Positions 58,234 through 64,000 of a DNA stretch of 64,000 nucleotides are shown here, in pieces. The notes beneath the pieces were generated by a model that saw nothing but the letters and a program-made list of their open reading frames with translations, was not told where the DNA came from and searched no databases. Source of the stretch: Cyathus striatus (Eukaryota > Basidiomycota > Agaricomycetes > Agaricales > Nidulariaceae); assembly GCA_025738555.1 (NCBI GenBank), contig JAOVFP010000010.1:1860001-1924000 (forward strand), given 5' to 3'. Positions within the stretch are counted from its first letter, which is position 1. The number at the start of each line of letters is the position of its first letter. Position numbers and translations under genes: made by a program.

Positions 58234-59565
58234 AGTAACTAGTGGAGTAGTTTACTTTGAGTGAAGTATAAGAGTATAACTAGGGATAGGTAAACATGGA
58301 GTCAGCCACCATAGGGGAGTAGTGGCTGAAGAATGGAAGGAAAGGCTATATGCAATATAGTGAAATGGATAGGAGTAGTAATAGAGGAGTAATACAAAAT
58401 AATGACATAGTGAATGAGCATGAGTAAGTAATTGATAAATCATGATGACATATCTGACGATTGGTCAGAAATGCGGCCAATGCAGAAGTGCAGGAAGTGT
58501 AGGAATGTGAGGGGTGTTAGCCATTTGGATCATAAAAAGCCCAGGTTTTATGAAAAAGTGATCACAAAATCCCTGACTTCCATGATCACTGCAAAAATCT
58601 AATGGTATTCATTATTATTAATGAATGTATGAGTGATCAAAGGTGATCATTGGATGTTATAATAGTGTATGATGGATATTAAAGGGCATATTGACTACTA
58701 ATGAATACTAATGAATGTGAAAGTGATCGTAAGTGATCATGATATGATATAATGGTGTATTATAGTGCATGATGACTACTGGTGAATACTAATAGATATG
58801 TAAGTGATCATAAGTGATCATGGTATGTTGTAATAGCATATTATAGTGCATAATGACTACTGGTGAATACTAATAGATGTGTAAGTGATCATAAGTGATC
58901 ATGGTATAGTATAATGGTGTATTATAGTGTGTAATGACTACTAGCTAATACTAATGAATGTGGAAGTGATCATATGTGATCATGATATGTTATAATAGTG
59001 TTTTATAGTGCATAATAACTACTGGCAAATACTAATGAATGTAGAAGTGATCATAAGTGATCATGGTATGTTATAATAGCATATTATTGTGTGTAATGCC
59101 TACTAGTTAATACTAATAAATGTAAAAGTGATCATAAGTAATCATTGTATAAATAATAGCATATTAATTTATAAATGAATATAGGAATATCACATTTTCC
59201 CACATGTCACGCATGTCACGCTCGTCACATTCGTCACATATGTCACGAGTGTTACGAATGTCACGCTCCACATATTTGTCACATATGTCATGTATGTCAT
59301 GTATGTAGCATTTGTCATACTTGTCACACTTGTTGTGTATGTCACACCTGTCACACCTGTCACGTATGTCATGTATGTTGCATTTGTCATACTTGTCACA
59401 CATGTCACACCTGTCGTATTTGTCACACTTGTTGTGTATGTCACACATGTCACACCTGTCGTATTTGTCACGTATGTCACGTATGTCACACATGTTATGC
59501 ATGTCACATTCGTCACACTTATGTACGTCACATATGTCACATTTATTATGCATGTCACACATCTC
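58234..59565 (+). repeat. Left arm of palindrome
   Basis: Contains the GTGATCAT-type units (58600-59150) and the TGTCAC-type array (59200-59565). Starts AGTAACTAGTGGAGTAG. Confidence 0.85.
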
Positions 59566-60709
59566 ATATATGTCACATTTGTCATGCATATCACATTCTT
59601 ACATATCATACTTGTCAGATTCATCACACTTGTCATACATATCACATTTATCTTACATGTCACACTCGTCACACATTTTACTACTGGTTATATATATCAC
59701 ACTTATTACTCTCATCTGTCACAAATGTCATGCTTTTCATCATCTGTCACCCTTTTTCTGTCTGTTATACCTGTCACACTCTTCAAGCATCATTCATATA
59801 ACACTTCTCATATTTTACACATTTGTCACATTCTTTACATATTTGTCACATTTTCCATGTCTGTTATATCTGTCATATATTTTCTCTCATTTTGTTACAC
59901 TTTTCTTACATGTCACATTTTTCAGTTATATTACACATTATACTTCTATAAATATTACATACATTACTAATTGAAGATTCTATTTCATTCCCCTACTTCA
60001 AACCTGTTTTGATGAACACATCTTTAGTGTACCAATCTTAAGTATTAAAATAGAAACATATGACTTGCTATAATATATCTGAATACAAAGAACTGCATTG
60101 TACACAGCATACAAGTTGAAGTCAATGATCCTTATGTTTCTGATCTTTGTCAAAGCTCACATCAGTATTTAGACATTCATACAGTTACATGTGTAATAAT
60201 TGTCTCAAGAATCTCATGTCAAATATGACATATATGACACTATGCCATCTGCAATCAGTTTGAAATTGTCAAGGTTGATAGCCTTTACTGAGTTATGGGA
60301 ATTATACATTTTAAGCACTCACATGATTGTTACATTTAACTACTTGTTTTATTTAAGTCTCAGATGAGAGTAAGCTGAGAGTCAGTTGAGACATCTGTGA
60401 GAATGATACATACAACAGCTAGTTATGTAGCAGTTCTTGCTTATGAATAGATAAGTACTAGTAGGACATGAAAACAGTATCATATTGACATCAAGACTTG
60501 AGACATTAGAAAGTTATAAGTTTTAACAATAACATGGAACCATAGTAGAATGAGTGACATGAATAAAACAACACAATTGGACTAAACATGAAGTGAGACA
60601 AAGAGATAAAAGATGTGATAGTGGGAAGGTAGTATACAGTTAGTACTATGTGATATATGAGAAAAGATGTGATGGATGTGATGAATAGGGAAAGTGTGAA
60701 ATGTGCAAC

Positions 60710-60966
60710 TTGTCAGGAAAGTTGCAACAGGTGGCAGGAAAGGTACAATGTTAGATATTCTGGGTTGTACAGCCTCTGTTTCAGGCTTTGGTAGGACTTT
60801 GGTTGATAACTCTAGTATATAAACCCCCTGTAATTTGATAGTTGACCACAAGTTTCCTCCTATTTGTATTTGTGTCTGTGTCTGTGTCTGTGTCTGAGCT
60901 TTTCATCTCTTATCACCCCCCTCTCTCCCAACCTACCCCCCTTTATTATTTGTTGCTTCAGACAAC
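60710..60966 (+). other. Possible LTR end with primer binding site
   Basis: In the palindrome centre, TATATAAACCCCC at about 60820 is followed by a T/C-rich stretch, CAGACAACA and then ATTGGTGGCAGAAATGGTG, which looks like an LTR terminus followed by an initiator-tRNA-type primer site. No matching second LTR or coding region was found, so this is tentative. Confidence 0.35.
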
Positions 60967-61432
60967 AATTGGTGGCAGAAATGGTGTGATGGGTACCAGG
61001 AAAAGAAAAAGCATGGCATGTGGTAATATAGGGGGACATATGTGACAAGTGGTAAAATTTGTGACAGATGTAATCTGTATGGCAAGTAAATTTATTTGTG
61101 GGATCAATATGCTAACAATGATATGTGGGAAAGGTGTAAATGTAAAGCATAACAAGTGTGATATGGGTGCAAGTGTAACATACAGGAAAGGAATGGCAAA
61201 TACAGAAAATGTGACATTTGTAACATATAGGGAAGGTGAAACATATGTGACAAGTAGTAAAATAAGTGACATAAGTGATGAGTGACAGGTGTGACGAATC
61301 TGACAAGCGTGACACATATAAAAAGTGTGACAAGTGTGACAAATGCTACATATATGACATATACAACAGGTGTGACAAATATGAGGAGTGTGACATTCGT
61401 GCTGTGACACATGTGACAAATGTGACATACAT

Positions 61433-62728
61433 GAGATGTGTGACATGCATAATAAATGTGACATATGTGACGTACATAAGTGTGACGAATGTGACATGCA
61501 TAACATGTGTGACATGTGTGACATACACAACAAGTGTGACAAATACGACAGGTGTGACATGTGTGACAAGTATGACAAATGCAACATACATGACATACGT
61601 GACAGGTGTGACAGGTGTGACATACACAACAAGTGTGACAAGTATGACAAATGCTACATACATGACATACATGACATATGTGACAAATATGTGGAGCGTG
61701 ACATTCGTAACACTCGTGACATATGTGACGAATGTGACGAGCGTGACATGCGTGACATGTGGGAAAATGTGATATTCCTATATTCATTTATAAATTAATA
61801 TGCTATTATTTATACAATGATTACTTATGATCACTTTTACATTTATTAGTATTAACTAGTAGGCATTACACACAATAATATGCTATTATAACATACCATG
61901 ATCACTTATGATCACTTCTACATTCATTAGTATTTGCCAGTAGTTATTATGCACTATAAAACACTATTATAACATATCATGATCACATATGATCACTTCC
62001 ACATTCATTAGTATTAGCTAGTAGTCATTACACACTATAATACACCATTATACTATACCATGATCACTTATGATCACTTACACATCTATTAGTATTCACC
62101 AGTAGTCATTATGCACTATAATATGCTATTACAACATACCATGATCACTTATGATCACTTACATATCTATTAGTATTCACCAGTAGTCATCATGCACTAT
62201 AATACACCATTATATCATATCATGATCACTTACGATCACTTTCACATTCATTAGTATTCATTAGTAGTCAATATGCCCTTTAATATCCATCATACACTAT
62301 TATAACATCCAATGATCACCTTTGATCACTCATACATTCATTAATAATAATGAATACCATTAGATTTTTGCAGTGATCATGGAAGTCAGGGATTTTGTGA
62401 TCACTTTTTCATAAAACCTGGGCTTTTTATGATCCAAATGGCTAACACCCCTCACATTCCTACACTTCCTGCACTTCTGCATTGGCCGCATTTCTGACCA
62501 ATCGTCAGATATGTCATCATGATTTATCAATTACTTACTCATGCTCATTCACTATGTCATTATTTTGTATTACTCCTCTATTACTACTCCTATCCATTTC
62601 ACTATATTGCATATAGCCTTTCCTTCCATTCTTCAGCCACTACTCCCCTATGGTGGCTGACTCCATGTTTACCTATCCCTAGTTATACTCTTATACTTCA
62701 CTCAAAGTAAACTACTCCACTAGTTACT
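61433..62728 (-). repeat. Right arm of palindrome
   Basis: Reverse complement of the left arm, ending CTACTCCACTAGTTACT. The two arms are nearly identical, which suggests recent formation or gene conversion. Confidence 0.85.
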
Positions 62729-64000
62729 TAGTATTTAAGACTTCATTTCTGTAAAGTAACTTTAGTTTTTGTATCAACTATGATTATGAATATACCACTA
62801 TACTCTGTCTTCTTGTTTCTAAGGTTTCATCCTTAGTTCTGGGTCCCTATTCCAACCTTCCTCTATTCTGACCTTTCTGTATTTCACACTCAACCTTGTT
62901 CCTACCTCAACCTTGAAATATGAACCACTGAGAATCACAAGGGGCACAGCATACAAGCTGAAGCCAAGGTTCACCTCTGCACTTTCTGACTTCTCTGCTT
63001 CTGACCTTGAGCTTACATAATACTACCAGTAGCTCTCTCTGTGCTAAACCCAGCACCTTTCCCATCATCCCTCTGAGTGGTATAGTACATAACAGCTTTT
63101 GTAATCACAATATTGCTTTCTATGTCTTTTTATGACTGAATCTCTCAGATGCTCTGTAAAGTAAACAATACATATGTGCATGCTAGTCTGATGTAGCCTT
63201 TTCTTTGGTATAAGTGCTATTCTTTCCCATAGTCAAGAAGTTCAATGGTACTGTGGACTGATTTTCTCAAAAATAAGTATGTAATAGTGGTGTTGTAGTC
63301 CAGTTCCATCCAGTTCAGACACCTTTTTTTCTGAACCTCAAACCTAACCTCAGGTCTGGTTCAGGCATTTTTGCTGAACCTTGAACTGGACCTGAGGTTC
63401 AGGTTCATTGAGGTCCAGTTCAGTGTTCAAACTTGTTTTGAACACTGAACTGGACCTCCTAGATTTTTTTCAACTTTTTTTCATCTCCATAGCATAGACC
63501 ATTGCAAATGGTGCATATTTATACAATAATTTTGCTAGAATGAGTGAGTGAGTTCACCTTAAATCCGCAAGAAAATTGAATGGCATTACTTAGCTTCATG
63601 AATATACCACTGAGGCCATCACACACTCCAAGACATCTATTCCATTCAATATTCTGACCTGTTAAGTAATGCCTATCTGAGGGACCAAGAATTGGCATAG
63701 ATTTTGTCATTCCCAAGTGCCAAGTTTGAAGTCTTAAGCTTGATATTGTAGTTCCATTGTCCTGACACCGAGTTCCAAGTCCCAAGGCTTCAAGCAGAGT
63801 GTAGAGTGGTATATAGTTAAAGTTCCCAAGTCCCAAGGCTTCAGGCAGACCATACTGCATGCTGGTGCAGTTAAATTGCACAGTTAGAAGGTGGGGTGTG
63901 CCATTGCATACTTAATATTTGTCCCTTCATTCTCAAGTGCTATTCCATTGCATAAAAGTTTGTGGTTCCATTTTTGTCATTTCATCATTTCCAAGTTCTG
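62729..64000. other. No gene; inverted and direct repeats
   Basis: Contains the hairpin at 63411-63457 and a direct repeat GTYCCAAGTCCCAAGGCTTC (about 63771 and 63824). The minus-strand frame 63519-63881 overlaps this repeat and has no motif I recognise. Confidence 0.45.
63411..63457. repeat. Perfect 21-bp hairpin
   Basis: AGGTCCAGTTCAGTGTTCAAA and its exact complement around a 5-nt loop. Further GGTCCAGTTC/GAACTGGACC words lie at 63300-63420, so this may be one end of a small inverted-repeat element. Confidence 0.8.

Larger units (their letters stand above)
58234..62728. mobile_element. 4.5-kb palindromic repeat element
   Basis: Arms 58234-59565 and 61433-62728 are near-identical inverted copies, one 36-bp difference aside, around a 1.87-kb centre. 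No transposase. Each arm has a unique outer ~290 bp, about six ~120-bp units with AGTGATCATAAGTGATCATG, then a TGTCAC-type array. I see no target duplication. A word at 58203-58233 (TTGGATCATAAAAAGCCCAGG) just outside the left arm repeats one at 58523-58553 inside it. Cys/His- or Thr/Val-rich open frames in the arms are translations of the simple repeat, not genes. Confidence 0.75.

Noticed and set aside
59164..61787. Cys/His-rich and Thr/Val-rich open frames resembling zinc-finger or metal-binding proteins
   Set aside because: They are translations of the TGTCAC-type simple repeat in all frames of the palindrome arms; no intron, promoter or non-repeat domain supports a gene.

Overview
The window is repeat-rich fungal nuclear DNA, most likely from an Agaricomycete (mushroom-forming basidiomycete). 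The evidence is gene structure with many introns of about 50 bp, a Ty3/Gypsy chromovirus of the self-priming Tf1/sushi type, a DIRS-like tyrosine-recombinase retrotransposon, fungal alpha-kinase genes, and NB-ARC/TPR (NLR-like) genes with kinesin-light-chain-type repeats. I saw no rRNA, no convincing tRNA and no bacterial-type operon.

Layout. (1) 1-12.1 kb: a broken alpha-kinase gene. One exon is interrupted by a satellite-like element with ~60 bp terminal inverted repeats (TIRs) and a 10-bp target duplication (209-10342). That element is interrupted by a complete Gypsy retrotransposon (1047-8704, 483-bp LTRs, TTTAT duplication). (2) 12-16 kb: a Pumilio-domain gene fragment and a DDE integrase-like transposase gene on the minus strand. 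(3) 17.1-19.4 kb: an NB-ARC/TPR pseudogene with 4 TPR units. Its paralogue at 32.6-37.7 kb is open and has 26 near-identical 42-residue units. (4) 19.4-32.5 kb: mostly repeats: a small inverted-repeat element, a solo LTR, and two CpG-rich direct copies of an unidentified segment (23.5-26.1 and 29.1-31.7 kb) with a CpG-depleted inverted part-copy at 21.7-22.1 kb. An 891-bp hAT-type MITE (27122-28012) lies between them. (5) 39.5-55.0 kb: a nested block. A solo LTR of the Gypsy family (minus strand, GGTTT duplication still visible at both far ends) is split by a 15-kb insertion. The insertion is a degenerate DIRS-like element (gag, RT, RNase H, tyrosine recombinase) whose gag is in turn split. 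The split includes a 7.3-kb DNA element with 490-bp TIRs carrying an alpha-kinase gene and a DDE transposase gene in divergent orientation. (6) 56.7-57.9 kb: another RT/RNase H pseudogene, interrupted by a solo LTR with a GACTT duplication. (7) 58.2-62.7 kb: a palindromic element with 1.3-kb arms made of tandem GTGATCATAAGTGATCAT-type and TGTCAC-type repeats.

A theme ties the window together: CpG-specific C-to-T decay. All 14 positions at which the two Gypsy LTRs differ are explained by CpG to TpG/CpA change. All 19 premature stops I located in the Gypsy frames are TGA at places where CGA (Arg) is the likely ancestor. The same type of change removes catalytic residues in the Gypsy protease and the DIRS recombinase. 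Against this background the 32.6-37.7 kb NLR gene stays open although almost free of CpG.

The most unusual item is the alpha-kinase plus DDE transposase pair inside one set of long TIRs, and a second alpha-kinase near a different DDE transposase at 10-16 kb. Coordinates of broken genes are approximate; exon borders are inferred by eye.
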